Below the pieces are notes generated by a model. It made no database searches, was not told the DNA's origin, and saw only the letters and a program-made list of their open reading frames with translations. Below are positions 42,682 through 52,167 of a stretch of DNA of 64,000 nucleotides, piece by piece (position 1 is the first letter of the stretch; the number at the start of each line of letters is the position of its first letter). The position numbers and the translations under genes are program-made. This DNA comes from Halomonas elongata (GTDB lineage Bacteria; Pseudomonadota; Gammaproteobacteria; Pseudomonadales; Halomonadaceae), in the NCBI RefSeq assembly GCF_029081005.1, contig NZ_JAJQTQ010000011.1, positions 62,001-126,000 on the forward strand, read 5' to 3'.

Positions 42682-43152
42682 TCAGCCGCCGGCCTGCATC
42701 TCGTCGATGGCCTCATTGGCCAGGGCATCGGCTCGTTCATTGCCGGGATGGCCACTATGCCCCTTGACCCAGTGCCATTCGATACGGTGCCGCCGGGACT
42801 GTTCGTGCAGGTCGCGCCACAACTCGGCATTCTTGACGGGTTTGCGCGCGGCAGTCTTCCAGTCGCGCTTGATCCAGCCGTGTATCCACTCGGTGATCCC
42901 ACGACGCAGGTATTCGGAATCGGTCCACAGGGCAACCCGACAAGGACGCTTGAGAGCGCGCAGCGCCATGATGGCCGCCATCAATTCCATGCGATTGTTG
43001 GTGGTCCTGGCCTCGGCGCCCTTGAGCGCCTTCTCGTGCTCACCGCTGAGCAGTAAGGCCCCCCAGCCGCCCGGCCCCGGATTGCCTCGACAGGCCCCGT
43101 CGGTATAGATCGTCACTTCGTGCAATGCCTCTTGGGGCGGTTCGTCATTCAC
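42682..43152 (-). CDS. rnhA: Ribonuclease HI
   Basis: A 156-residue enzyme that degrades the RNA strand of RNA-DNA hybrids. Catalytic residues are in [11 protein letters not shown] (Asp), NNRMELMAA (Glu), [10 protein letters not shown] (Asp) and [16 protein letters not shown] (His, Asp). Its start overlaps the end of the upstream methyltransferase gene by 8 bases, and dnaQ follows. Confidence 0.96.
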   Translation of the reverse strand: MNDEPPQEALHEVTIYTDGACRGNPGPGGWGALLLSGEHEKALKGAEARTTNNRMELMAAIMALRALKRPCRVALWTDSEYLRRGITEWIHGWIKRDWKTAARKPVKNAELWRDLHEQSRRHRIEWHWVKGHSGHPGNERADALANEAIDEMQAGG

Positions 43153-43918
43153 CCTCTGTCACCCTTTCCGGTTGTGGCCCGAGCCGCGTGGCGCCTCCCA
43201 GGGCGGAACCGGGCAGCGACGGAGCAAAGGCCATCCGACCGCGCCGGGGCTGAGCCAGTTGGGAGCGGCGCCGGGCATGAATCATGTAGCAGTCGCTCAG
43301 CGGCAGGTTATGCCGCCGGCCCACGGTTTCCAGCACGGCATTGCGCGCCAGCCCGCCGGGCAGACGAAAACCGCAGTAGTCTACCCGGTGCGTCTCGAAG
43401 TCGACAAACGTCAACCAATCGCGCAGCCGGCCCGGACCGCGCCAACGCCCTCGACCGGGAAGATGGCGCCGCCGTTCGGGCCAGACGCGGGACCATCCCG
43501 CGATACCGAACGGCAACCAGCCGAACAGCACGAGATGTCCCTCGTCGGCAGTGACCCTCGCCGCCTCCTGCAACACATGATGAGGATTCGGCAAGACTTC
43601 GAGCAGGTGGTGCACGACCACCAGATTCAGGCAACCATCGGGCAATGGCAGGGCATCGGGAGAGCAGACCAGGGTCGAGAGCGTTTCGGCCAGTTCCTGC
43701 GTCGGCGCCCAACGCAGTGAGTGGTGCACCGGACACATGTCCGTCAGCGCGGGCCCGAAGCCGAGCTCCAGGGCATGGGCACCGAACCAGCGCTCGCACA
43801 GCGGCCCAATGCAGGCTCGCTCGGCACGCCAGATCGCCTGCCCCGATGCACCGGCCCAGTATTGGCGCCCCTCTCTGGCCAATCGCGCCAGTGCTACCGC
43901 CTCCCGCGAATTTGACAT
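43145..43918 (-). CDS. Class I SAM-dependent methyltransferase
   Basis: A 257-residue protein with a Rossmann methyltransferase fold: [12 protein letters not shown] (SAM loop), [47 protein letters not shown]. The C-terminal tail is basic. Homologues occupy the same place between gloB and rnhA in Pseudomonas and relatives. The substrate is not known. The start at 43918 is favoured; a longer reading runs into the gloB promoter region. It is divergent from gloB. Confidence 0.85.
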   Translation of the reverse strand: MSNSREAVALARLAREGRQYWAGASGQAIWRAERACIGPLCERWFGAHALELGFGPALTDMCPVHHSLRWAPTQELAETLSTLVCSPDALPLPDGCLNLVVVHHLLEVLPNPHHVLQEAARVTADEGHLVLFGWLPFGIAGWSRVWPERRRHLPGRGRWRGPGRLRDWLTFVDFETHRVDYCGFRLPGGLARNAVLETVGRRHNLPLSDCYMIHARRRSQLAQPRRGRMAFAPSLPGSALGGATRLGPQPERVTEGE

Positions 43919-44019
43919 GATCGGCTCTTCTCTCCACAGTTTACACTTTTTGCGATTTGCCCCGGGTCCGGCACCCTCGACATCGTCGAGCCCGGTCAAG
44001 GCGCGAGGATAACGAGTCC

Positions 44020-44787
44020 ATGTTGAGCGTGACACCAATTCCAGCCTTCAGCGACAACTATATCTGGCTACTTCGTCAGGATACGAGCGACAGTGTCTGC
44101 GTGGTCGACCCCGGCGATGCTGCCCCCGTGATCGAATGGCTGGAGCGCGAAGGACTGACGCTCGGCACGATCCTCGTCACCCATCATCACCCCGATCATA
44201 CCGGCGGACTCGCGGAGCTGATCCAGCGTTACTCGCCTCGTGTCATCGGCCCCCACAACCCCTCGATCACGGGCATCGACGAGCGCGTCGGCGATGGCGA
44301 CGAAATTCGGGTGATGGGGCGCTTGTTCGACGTGCTCGAACTGCCCGGCCACACGCTCGACCATATCGCCTTCTTCACCGCCGGCATACCGCCATTGCTG
44401 TTCAGTGGTGATGTCCTCTTCAGCGCCGGTTGCGGTCGCCTGTTCGAGGGCTCGCCGGAGCAGATGCATCAGTCCCTGTCCCGCCTCGACAATCTGCCCG
44501 AGGAAACGCTGGTATTCGCCGCCCACGAATACACCCTGGCCAACCTGAGGTTCGCCAAGACCGCCGACCCGAACAACAGGGAGGTGATCGAGGCCGAGCA
44601 GGAGTGTCTACGCGCCAGGGAGCTCGAGCGTCCCACGCTGCCCAGCACCCTGGGCCGGGAGCGCCGCATCAACCCCTTCCTGCGTTGCCGCGAGGACGGG
44701 GTGCGCCAGGCCGCAGCGGCACACGGCGACACCGCCACCGAGCAGGCCACCTTCACCACCCTGCGCGCCTGGAAGGATTCCTTCTGA
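44020..44787 (+). CDS. gloB: Hydroxyacylglutathione hydrolase GloB (glyoxalase II)
   Basis: A 255-residue metallo-beta-lactamase-fold enzyme that hydrolyses S-lactoylglutathione. Metal ligands are in THHHPDHTGG (His55, His57, Asp59, His60), LPGHTLDH, FSGDVLFSAGCGRLFEG and AAHEYTLANLRFA. It is followed by mltD on the same strand, as in E. coli. Confidence 0.96.
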   Translation: MLSVTPIPAFSDNYIWLLRQDTSDSVCVVDPGDAAPVIEWLEREGLTLGTILVTHHHPDHTGGLAELIQRYSPRVIGPHNPSITGIDERVGDGDEIRVMGRLFDVLELPGHTLDHIAFFTAGIPPLLFSGDVLFSAGCGRLFEGSPEQMHQSLSRLDNLPEETLVFAAHEYTLANLRFAKTADPNNREVIEAEQECLRARELERPTLPSTLGRERRINPFLRCREDGVRQAAAAHGDTATEQATFTTLRAWKDSF

Positions 44788-44800
44788 CACCCCCTGAAAC

Positions 44801-44816
44801 GCCCTTTGAAAAGGGC
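44801..44816 (+). terminator. Hairpin between gloB and mltD
   Basis: gccctt and aagggc form a 6-bp stem with a tgaa tetraloop. There is no T-run, so it is likely a weak terminator or processing site. Confidence 0.35.
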
Positions 44817-44875
44817 CGCTGGACGACCGGCTCGGCACTGCGCGTGCCAAGCCCCGGCGCCCCGGAGACCCTTGC

Positions 44876-46081
44876 ATGACCTATCACATGATGCGTCGAC
44901 GCCTGTTCGGATTCGCCAGTTCTCTGAGCCTGCTCGGCGCCCTGCTGGCGACCGCCCCCTACAGCCTGGAAAGTCAGGCCTCCGCCTTGCCTGCCGAGCG
45001 AGCGTCTCTCGGCGCCGCCTCCCAGGCTGATGCCGCCGACAAGCGCTCTCGTTCGCTGTCGACCTTCTGGGGCGCTCTCGACCTGCAGCCCAAGGATGCC
45101 TGGGAGCGCCTGCGTGCCAGCTTCGAATGGAATGACCAGTGGCGCGCCGACGCCGGGCATGCCAGGGTCCAGCACTGGATCGACGAATACCGTTCGAGTC
45201 CAGGCAATATCGCCGAAATCACCGAACGCGCCCGCCCCTGGCTGACCTGGATCATCCAGCAGGTCGAGGCCAGGGGGTTGCCCGGCGAAATTGCCCTGGT
45301 GCCCTTCATCGAGAGTTCCTTCGATCCCGAGGCACGCAGTCACTTCGGGGCCGCCGGCCTGTGGCAGATCATGCCGCGCACCGGGGAAGCCCTCGGCCTC
45401 AAGCGCGACAATGCCTGGGACGGCCGCCTCGACGTCGTACGCTCGACGGAAGCGGCACTGGACTACATCGAGACTCAGGCCGCCCAATGGTACGAAGGCG
45501 ACATCGAGCTGTCATTGGCCGCCTATAACGCCGGTGCCGGCACGGTGAACCAGGCCCGTCGTGTCGCTCAGTCGCAAGGCCATGTCGGCGAGTACTGGGA
45601 CCTGAACCTGCCGGCAGAAACCATGGACTATGTCCCCAAGTTGCTGGCCATCGCCGCGATCATCGCCGAACCCAAGCGTTATGGTGTCGAGCTTCCCGAT
45701 ATCGAGGGAGGACCGGCCTTCGCTCAAGTCCCGGTGACCCGACGCGTGACCCTCGACGAAGCGGCGCGCCTGGCCGGGGTCTCCAGACAACGCCTGGCCA
45801 GACTCAACCCGGGCCTTCGCGCCGGGGTCGCTCACCCTCGCCAGGTCGACGACCTCCTGGTACCAATGGGACACGCCCAACGCCTGGTGGCCGCGCTCGG
45901 GACACCCCCGATGGACAACGCCGATGGTACCGCCGATATCCATGTGGTCCAGCGGGGCGACACCCTGTCGTCCATCGCCTCCCAGCATGCTCTGGCGGCC
46001 GCGGACCTCGCCCGCTGGAACGGCCTCGACCAGCCGGATGCTTTACAACCGGGGCAGCAACTGACACTTTCCGGTAGATGA
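44876..46081 (+). CDS. mltD: Membrane-bound lytic murein transglycosylase D
   Basis: A 401-residue envelope enzyme that cleaves peptidoglycan glycan strands. A signal sequence (FASSLSLLGALLATAPYSL) leads to a Slt domain with catalytic Glu146 in PFIESSFDPEARSHFGAAGLWQIMPRTG and AAYNAGAGTVNQA. One C-terminal LysM (IHVVQRGDTLSSIASQHALAAADLARWNGL) binds the wall. E. coli MltD has two LysM; this one has one clear LysM. No lipobox cysteine is obvious near the signal, so it may be soluble in the periplasm. Confidence 0.92.
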   Translation: MTYHMMRRRLFGFASSLSLLGALLATAPYSLESQASALPAERASLGAASQADAADKRSRSLSTFWGALDLQPKDAWERLRASFEWNDQWRADAGHARVQHWIDEYRSSPGNIAEITERARPWLTWIIQQVEARGLPGEIALVPFIESSFDPEARSHFGAAGLWQIMPRTGEALGLKRDNAWDGRLDVVRSTEAALDYIETQAAQWYEGDIELSLAAYNAGAGTVNQARRVAQSQGHVGEYWDLNLPAETMDYVPKLLAIAAIIAEPKRYGVELPDIEGGPAFAQVPVTRRVTLDEAARLAGVSRQRLARLNPGLRAGVAHPRQVDDLLVPMGHAQRLVAALGTPPMDNADGTADIHVVQRGDTLSSIASQHALAAADLARWNGLDQPDALQPGQQLTLSGR

Positions 46082-46139
46082 TACCGAGGCGCGCCCTTTC
46101 GCGCGTCTTCCTGTTGACGCTGGGAAAGGATCCTCTCCG

Positions 46140-47963
46140 ATGATGCGACTGCTCCTGCCGCTGCTGGCGGTGATGGCCTGCCCTCCGGCCATGGCCGCCG
46201 ATCCTGCCGATGTTCCCACCCGGCACGCGCTCGCGCTATACGGCGAGCCGGCACTCGACAAGGAGTTTACGCACTTCCCCCATGTCGATCCGGACGCCCC
46301 GATCGGCGGGACCCTCGCCCGCGCCGCCAACGGCAGCAGCTTCGACTCGACCAACCCGTACATCATCCAGGGCACACCCGCCGCCGGGCTCGGCAATGTC
46401 TACGACACCTTGCTGACCCAGAGCCCGGACGAGCCCTTCACCATGTATGGATTGCTGGCCTCGGGCATTCGCCTGGACCCGCAGAGACACTGGGTGGAGT
46501 TCGACCTGAACCCCCGGGCACGCTTTCACGACGGCACGCCGGTCACGGCCGAGGACGTGATATTCAGCTTCAAGACCCTCACCGAGGAAGGTCAGCCGTT
46601 CTACGGCGCCTATTACGCCGACGTGACCGAGGTTCGTGCCGTGGACGAGGATACCGTTCATTTTGACCTGGCCGACAGCGAGTCGCGAGAGCTCCCCTTG
46701 ATCCTTGGCCAGATGCCGGTATTGCCTGCCCACTACTGGCGGGATCGCGACTTCTCCAAACCTACCCTGGATGCCCTGCTCGGCTCGGGCCCCTATCGCA
46801 TCGACGAAGTCGATCCGGGGCGCCGTATCGTCTACGAACGGGTCGACGACTACTGGGGGCGGGATCTCCCCGTCAATCGAGGCCGCCATAATATCGACCG
46901 ACTCGTCTTCGACTATTACCGCGACGCCTCTGTCGCCATGGAGGCCTTCAAGGCCGGCAACCTGGACATGCGCATCGGTTCCACGGCCCGCAACTGGGCG
47001 ACCGGTTATGATTTCCCTGCCGCCGATGCCGGCTTCATCAAGCGGCTGGAAGTGCCCGACGGCCAGCCAGCCGGCATGCAGGCCTACGTCATGAATCTCA
47101 GGCGCGACAAGTTCCAGGATGTGCGTCTTCGCGAGGCATTGAACCTTGCCTTCGACTTCGATTGGCTGAACAAGAACCTCTTCTATGGCGCCTATCAGCG
47201 CACCCACAGCTACTTCGCCAATTCCGAAATGGCCGCGAAAGGCCCGCCCAGCGACGCGGAACTGGCACTGCTCGAGCCCCACCGAGACGCCCTGCCCGAT
47301 CGCCTATTCGAGGAGCCCTTGCCCATCGACATGCCCGAGGCGCAACGCGCCCGTCTTCGGCGTGCCCACGAGCTGCTCGCCGAGGCCGGCTATACCTATC
47401 GCGACGGCGAGCTGATCACGCCCGATGGCGATCCCTTGAGCATCGAGGTGCTACTGCACGACACCCGCTTCGAGCGTGTGGTGCAGCCATTGTTGCGTAA
47501 CCTGAAACGACTCGGTATCCAGGGCAGTATCCGCGTCGTTGATGTCAACCAATACCTCAACCGCCAGCGCAACTTCGATTTCGATATCATCGTCGGCAGC
47601 TTCCCGCAGTCGGCAAGTCCGGGCAACGAACAACGCGACTTCTGGGGCAGCGAATACGCCGATGCCCCCCAGAGCCGCAATCTCATCGGGCTGAAGAATC
47701 CGGTCATCGACGAGCTCGTGGACCGGCTGATCGCCGCCGATACGCGCGACGACCTGGATACCGCCGCCCGCGCCCTTGACCGGGTCCTGCGCTGGGGCTT
47801 CTACGTGATTCCCCAGTGGCACCTCCCGGTGAACCGCCTGGCCTTCTGGGACAAGTTCGGCTGGAAGGAACCCTTCCCGGACTACAACCTGGACCTGGAC
47901 GCCTGGTGGGTCGACCCGCAGCGTGCCGCCGAGGTCGAGGCCCGCCAGAGTGGTAACTATTGA
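46140..47963 (+). CDS. yejA: Peptide ABC transporter substrate-binding protein, YejA-like
   Basis: A 607-residue periplasmic binding protein of family 5. Residues 1-19 are a signal peptide (LLLPLLAVMACPPAMAA). The body has HALALYGEPALDKEFTHFPHVDPDAPIGGTL, typical of YejA, and the family-5 core (ARFHDGTPVTAEDVIFSFKTL). The operon yejABEF imports peptides, including microcin C in E. coli. A pair of hairpins separates it from yejB, which fits higher expression of the binding protein. Confidence 0.93.
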   Translation: MMRLLLPLLAVMACPPAMAADPADVPTRHALALYGEPALDKEFTHFPHVDPDAPIGGTLARAANGSSFDSTNPYIIQGTPAAGLGNVYDTLLTQSPDEPFTMYGLLASGIRLDPQRHWVEFDLNPRARFHDGTPVTAEDVIFSFKTLTEEGQPFYGAYYADVTEVRAVDEDTVHFDLADSESRELPLILGQMPVLPAHYWRDRDFSKPTLDALLGSGPYRIDEVDPGRRIVYERVDDYWGRDLPVNRGRHNIDRLVFDYYRDASVAMEAFKAGNLDMRIGSTARNWATGYDFPAADAGFIKRLEVPDGQPAGMQAYVMNLRRDKFQDVRLREALNLAFDFDWLNKNLFYGAYQRTHSYFANSEMAAKGPPSDAELALLEPHRDALPDRLFEEPLPIDMPEAQRARLRRAHELLAEAGYTYRDGELITPDGDPLSIEVLLHDTRFERVVQPLLRNLKRLGIQGSIRVVDVNQYLNRQRNFDFDIIVGSFPQSASPGNEQRDFWGSEYADAPQSRNLIGLKNPVIDELVDRLIAADTRDDLDTAARALDRVLRWGFYVIPQWHLPVNRLAFWDKFGWKEPFPDYNLDLDAWWVDPQRAAEVEARQSGNY

Positions 47964-48012
47964 CCCGACAGGACATCATGTCGGGGCAATGGCGGCACAG
48001 GCATGTGCCGCC
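47964..48012 (+). promoter_or_regulatory. Tandem hairpins between yejA and yejB
   Basis: Two stems: cccgaca/tgtcggg (47964-47985, 8-base loop) and ggcggcac/gtgccgcc (47991-48012, 6-base loop). Neither has a T-run. Such structures after a binding-protein gene usually stabilise the upstream mRNA or reduce readthrough. Confidence 0.55.
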
Positions 48013-48163
48013 GCCGGACGACAGGCCGGCGCGAGCCCGCCCCGCGCCAGCTGGTGCCCACATCGGCGCCAGCATGGGCGGGCGAGACTCAAGGAGATCG
48101 GGAGGATCTCTTCGAGAGCCAGGTTGATGGATACCCCGTCACGTTCGTTTCCGAGGAGTTGCC

Positions 48164-49237
48164 GTGGCTGCCTATACCTTGCGCCGCCTGCTGCTGATGA
48201 TCCCCACCTTGCTGGGGATCCTGCTGCTCAACTTCGTCATCGTCCAGGCTGCTCCGGGCGGCCCCATCGACCAGATGCTGGCACGCTTCGAGGGCCTGTC
48301 CAGCCAATCCAGCACCCGCCTCGAGGGTGGCGGAGGCGAGGTGGTCGAAAGCGGTGACTCTCGTGGCAACCGTGGCATGCCGCCACAGCTCATCGAGCGC
48401 CTCGAGACCCAGTTCGGTTTCGACAAGCCGGCCCCGGAACGCTTCCTCGATATGCTCGTCGACTACGCCACCTTCGATCTCGGCGAGAGTTTCTTTCGCG
48501 GCAAGGCCGTCACGACCCTGATCCTCGAGCGCCTTCCGGTCTCGATCTCCCTGGGCCTCTGGACCACCCTGTTGGTCTATCTCATCTCGATCCCCCTGGG
48601 CATCCACAAGGCCCTGGCACATGGCTCGCGCTTCGACGTCTGGACCTCGGGACTGGTCATTGTCGGCTATGCCATCCCCGGTTTCCTGTTCGCCATCCTG
48701 CTGATCGTGCTGTTCGCCGGCGGCAGCTACTGGGATGTCTTTCCGCTGCGCGGCCTGACGTCGCCGGATTTTCCGGAGCTTTCGGCCTGGGGCAAGGTAA
48801 AGGACTATTTCTGGCATATCAGCCTGCCGGTCGCCGCCTCGGCCATCGGCAGCTTCGCCACCCTGACCATGCTGACCAAGAACAGCTTTCTCGACGAGAT
48901 TCACAAGCAGTATGTGCTCACCGCCCGGGCCAAGGGTGCCAGTGATCGCCGAGTGCTCTATGGGCATGTCTTCCGCAATGCCATGCTGATCATCATCGCC
49001 GGCCTGCCTTCGGCGCTGATCGGCATCTTCTTCACCGGTGCCTTGCTGATCGAGGTGATCTTCTCCCTCAACGGCCTCGGTCTGCTGGGCTTCGAAGCCG
49101 TCATGCAACGCGACTATCCGGTGATCTTCGGCACCCTCTACCTCTACACCCTGATCGGCCTGATCCTGAAGCTGATATCGGATCTGACCTATGTGTGGGT
49201 CGATCCACGCATCGATTTCGAGACGCGGGAGTCCTGA
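48164..49237 (+). CDS. yejB: Peptide ABC transporter permease YejB
   Basis: A 357-residue inner-membrane permease with about six helices. It opens [33 protein letters not shown] and has the EAA loop [24 protein letters not shown] that contacts the ATPase. A GTG start is used, with GAGGAG six bases ahead. An acidic and Gly-rich insert (about residues 45-70) is typical of YejB. Confidence 0.94.
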   Translation: MAAYTLRRLLLMIPTLLGILLLNFVIVQAAPGGPIDQMLARFEGLSSQSSTRLEGGGGEVVESGDSRGNRGMPPQLIERLETQFGFDKPAPERFLDMLVDYATFDLGESFFRGKAVTTLILERLPVSISLGLWTTLLVYLISIPLGIHKALAHGSRFDVWTSGLVIVGYAIPGFLFAILLIVLFAGGSYWDVFPLRGLTSPDFPELSAWGKVKDYFWHISLPVAASAIGSFATLTMLTKNSFLDEIHKQYVLTARAKGASDRRVLYGHVFRNAMLIIIAGLPSALIGIFFTGALLIEVIFSLNGLGLLGFEAVMQRDYPVIFGTLYLYTLIGLILKLISDLTYVWVDPRIDFETRES

Positions 49238-49239
49238 CC

Positions 49240-50325
49240 ATGACGCGTGCTTCCACTTCTCGCCTGTCTCCCATCACCCGTCGCCGGCTCGAGGTCTTTC
49301 GGCAGAATCGTCGCGCCAGGGTATCGCTATGGGTATTCCTCGTGCTGTTCGTGATCAGCCTGGGCGCCGAGCTGGTGGCCAACGACAAGCCGCTGCTGAT
49401 GCAGTATCAGGGCGACTGGTATGTCCCGTTGCTCGTCGACTATCCCGATACCGAATTCGGCGGTTTCCTGCCCACGCCGGCGGACTATCGCGATGCCTAT
49501 ACGCGAGAGGCCATCGAGGAAGACGGCTGGATGCTCTGGGCTCCCATCCCCTATTCCTACGACACCCTGGACATGACGCTGAGTCATCCCGCGCCATCGC
49601 CGCCGGACGTCGAGCACTGGCTGGGTACCGATGATCAGGGCCGCGACGTCCTGGCCCGGGTGATCTACGGTTTTCGGCTGTCGGTGATCTTCGCCCTGGT
49701 GCTTACTGCCGGTTCCATCGCCCTCGGCGTTCTGATCGGCGGCGTCCAGGGATATTTCGGGGGCAAGATCGATCTGGTCGGACAGCGCCTCACCGAGATC
49801 TGGTCGGGCTTGCCGGTGCTGTTCCTGTTGATCATCCTGGCCAGCATGGTCGAGCCCAACCTGTGGTGGCTGCTCGGCATCATGCTGCTGTTCTCCTGGT
49901 TGGGACTGGTCGACGTGGTGCGTGCCGAGTTCCTGCGAGCCCGAAACCTCGAGTATGTTCGCGCCGCCCGGGCCATGGGCTTGCCATCGCGGCTGATCAT
50001 GTGGCGCCATGTACTGCCCAATGCCATGGTGGCCACCCTGACCTTCATCCCCTTCCTGTTCACCGGCGGCATCACCACACTGACCGCCCTGGACTTTCTC
50101 GGCTTCGGCCTGCCGCCCGGGTCGCCCTCGCTGGGTGAGCTCGTCGCCCAGGGCAAGAACAACCTCCAGGCCCCCTGGCTCGGCATCACGGCCTTCATGA
50201 CCCTGTCGATCATGCTCTCGCTGCTGGTCTTCATCGGCGAGGGCCTGCGAGACGCCTTCGATCCCCGTCATATCCAGCATGCCGGTACCCGCCCCGCCGG
50301 CTCGAGGATTCCGCACGATGCCTGA
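49240..50325 (+). CDS. yejE: Peptide ABC transporter permease YejE
   Basis: A 361-residue permease. The N-terminal helix (VSLWVFLVLFVISLGAELVAN) is followed by a long periplasmic loop and the GTDDQGRDVLARVIYG segment of OppC-type permeases. The EAA loop is YVRAARAMGLPSRLIMWRHVLPNA. It starts three bases after yejB and overlaps yejF by 8 bases. Confidence 0.94.
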   Translation: MTRASTSRLSPITRRRLEVFRQNRRARVSLWVFLVLFVISLGAELVANDKPLLMQYQGDWYVPLLVDYPDTEFGGFLPTPADYRDAYTREAIEEDGWMLWAPIPYSYDTLDMTLSHPAPSPPDVEHWLGTDDQGRDVLARVIYGFRLSVIFALVLTAGSIALGVLIGGVQGYFGGKIDLVGQRLTEIWSGLPVLFLLIILASMVEPNLWWLLGIMLLFSWLGLVDVVRAEFLRARNLEYVRAARAMGLPSRLIMWRHVLPNAMVATLTFIPFLFTGGITTLTALDFLGFGLPPGSPSLGELVAQGKNNLQAPWLGITAFMTLSIMLSLLVFIGEGLRDAFDPRHIQHAGTRPAGSRIPHDA

Positions 50326-51922
50326 CCAGCCCCTGTTCCAGCTCGATGACCTGACCATCGCCTTCGACGGCATTCCGGTGGTCGAATCGCTGTCCCTTGA
50401 CGTACGACGCGGCGAGACTCTGGCCCTGGTCGGCGAATCCGGTTCCGGCAAGTCCATCTCGGCACTGGGCGCACTGGGACTGCTGCCCGCCAATGCGTCG
50501 CTAAGCGGCGGACGCCGGCTCGATGGCCTCGATCTGACCGGCCTGTCGCAACGAGACTGGCGACGCGTCAGAGGGGGACGAGTCGGCTTCGTCTTCCAGG
50601 AGCCCATGACCTCCCTCAATCCCCTGCATAACGTCGGCAAGCAGATCGGTGAGGTTCTGCGACTGCACCAGGGTCTGACAGGCCAGGCCGCGCGTCGACG
50701 ATGCCACGAGCTGCTCGAACGCGTACGCCTGCCACGTGCGACAGAGCTGCTCGAGGCCTGGCCCCACCAGCTGTCCGGGGGACAGCGCCAGCGAGTCATG
50801 ATCGCCATGGCCATCGCCAATGGCCCTCGACTGTTGATCGCCGACGAACCGACCACGGCACTGGACGTCACGGTGCAGCGCGAAATTCTTGCCCTGCTGG
50901 CCGAGCTGCGCGATGAGCAGGACATGGGGATGCTGTTCATCACCCACGACCTCAACCTGGTACGCCGACACGCCGACCGCGTGTGTGTCATGCACCAGGG
51001 GCGCGCCCAGGAAACCGGTACCGTCGACGAGGTATTCGTCTCGCCACAAAGCCCCTGCACCCGTACGCTGCTGGATGCCGAACCGGGCGGTCGTCCCGCC
51101 CCCGTCGCCACCCGGGCATCGCTGCTCGATGCTCGCGGCATCGGCGTGAGCTTCCAGCGTCCGAAACGACTCTTTCAGCGTCGCCCCGCACCCTTCGAGG
51201 CGGTCAAGCCACTGGATCTGCAGGTAGCTCCCGGCGAAACCCTTGGCATCGTCGGTGAATCGGGGTCCGGCAAGAGTACGCTCGCCCAGGCATTGCTGCG
51301 TCTCGTCCCCTGTCGCGGCACCCTCGACTTCGACGGTATCCGGCTGGACCAGTTGCGTGGTGGCGATATACGACGCCAGCGACGGCGCTTCCAGGTCGTT
51401 TTCCAGGATCCCTTCGGGTCGCTCTCGCCTCGCATGCCGGTGTCCGACATCATCAGCGAGGGACTGCGCTTCCACCATCCCGAACTCGGCGCCGACGAGG
51501 TGGAACAGCGCGTCACCGACACCTTGAAAGAAGTCGGCCTTCCCGAAGGGTGCGCTTCCCGCTATCCACACGAGTTCTCCGGCGGCCAGCGCCAGCGTAT
51601 CGCGGTCGCCCGAGCCATCATCATGGCGCCCGAACTGATCGTGCTGGACGAACCGACCTCGGCCCTGGACCGCAGCGTCCAGGCACAACTCGTCAGCCTG
51701 TTGCGAGAACTGCAGTGTCGGCGCGGCATCAGCTACCTGTTCATCAGTCACGACCTGGCCGTGGTACGCGCCATGGCGCATCGCATCCTGGTGCTCAAGG
51801 ATGGTGAGGTAGTGGAAAGCGGCGACTGTCTCGATGTGCTCGAACACCCCGCCACGGACTATACGAAGGCCCTGGTGGAGGCCGCAGGTCTCCGAGAGCG
51901 CCTGCAAGACCTTCAACAGTGA
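50318..51922 (+). CDS. yejF: Peptide ABC transporter ATPase YejF (two nucleotide-binding domains)
   Basis: A 534-residue protein with two fused ABC ATPase domains. The Walker A motifs are GESGSGKS at residues 39-46 and 313-320; signature motifs are QLSGGQRQRV and EFSGGQRQRI; Walker B motifs are LLIADEPTTALD and LIVLDEPTSALD. It powers the YejB/YejE pore. It overlaps yejE and closes the operon. Confidence 0.95.
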   Translation: MPDQPLFQLDDLTIAFDGIPVVESLSLDVRRGETLALVGESGSGKSISALGALGLLPANASLSGGRRLDGLDLTGLSQRDWRRVRGGRVGFVFQEPMTSLNPLHNVGKQIGEVLRLHQGLTGQAARRRCHELLERVRLPRATELLEAWPHQLSGGQRQRVMIAMAIANGPRLLIADEPTTALDVTVQREILALLAELRDEQDMGMLFITHDLNLVRRHADRVCVMHQGRAQETGTVDEVFVSPQSPCTRTLLDAEPGGRPAPVATRASLLDARGIGVSFQRPKRLFQRRPAPFEAVKPLDLQVAPGETLGIVGESGSGKSTLAQALLRLVPCRGTLDFDGIRLDQLRGGDIRRQRRRFQVVFQDPFGSLSPRMPVSDIISEGLRFHHPELGADEVEQRVTDTLKEVGLPEGCASRYPHEFSGGQRQRIAVARAIIMAPELIVLDEPTSALDRSVQAQLVSLLRELQCRRGISYLFISHDLAVVRAMAHRILVLKDGEVVESGDCLDVLEHPATDYTKALVEAAGLRERLQDLQQ

Positions 51923-52042
51923 TGGGGTTCATGTTGAACGCGGCTTCGGGGCTTTTCCCGAATGCTCGGCGAGCCGCGGACGAATCCACTCCCTGACCCG
52001 TGCCTTCTCGCCAGTCGCCATGATGATTCGTGTTGCCGGCAA

Positions 52043-52058
52043 AAGATAACGGTATAAA
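52043..52058 (+). promoter_or_regulatory. 16-base motif upstream of the GGDEF gene, shared with mgtC
   Basis: A second exact copy of aagataacggtataaa, the same motif as at 15276-15291. It ends in a -10-like tataaa. The surrounding 240 bases between yejF and the cyclase gene hold no gene. Confidence 0.4.
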
Positions 52059-52167
52059 TAGAAAGCGTTCTATCGGCCATCGCCCCGACCGTTAAATCTG
52101 CACAGCTCGACCTCCCATGGTCGCGCCTATACTGGCCCGAAGGGAGCCAAGGGTCGAAGAACGCCAT

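Noticed and set aside
49327..51141. Long antisense reading across yejE and yejF
   Set aside because: Low-complexity Arg/Ser/Gln translation; both sense genes have complete motifs and coupled starts.
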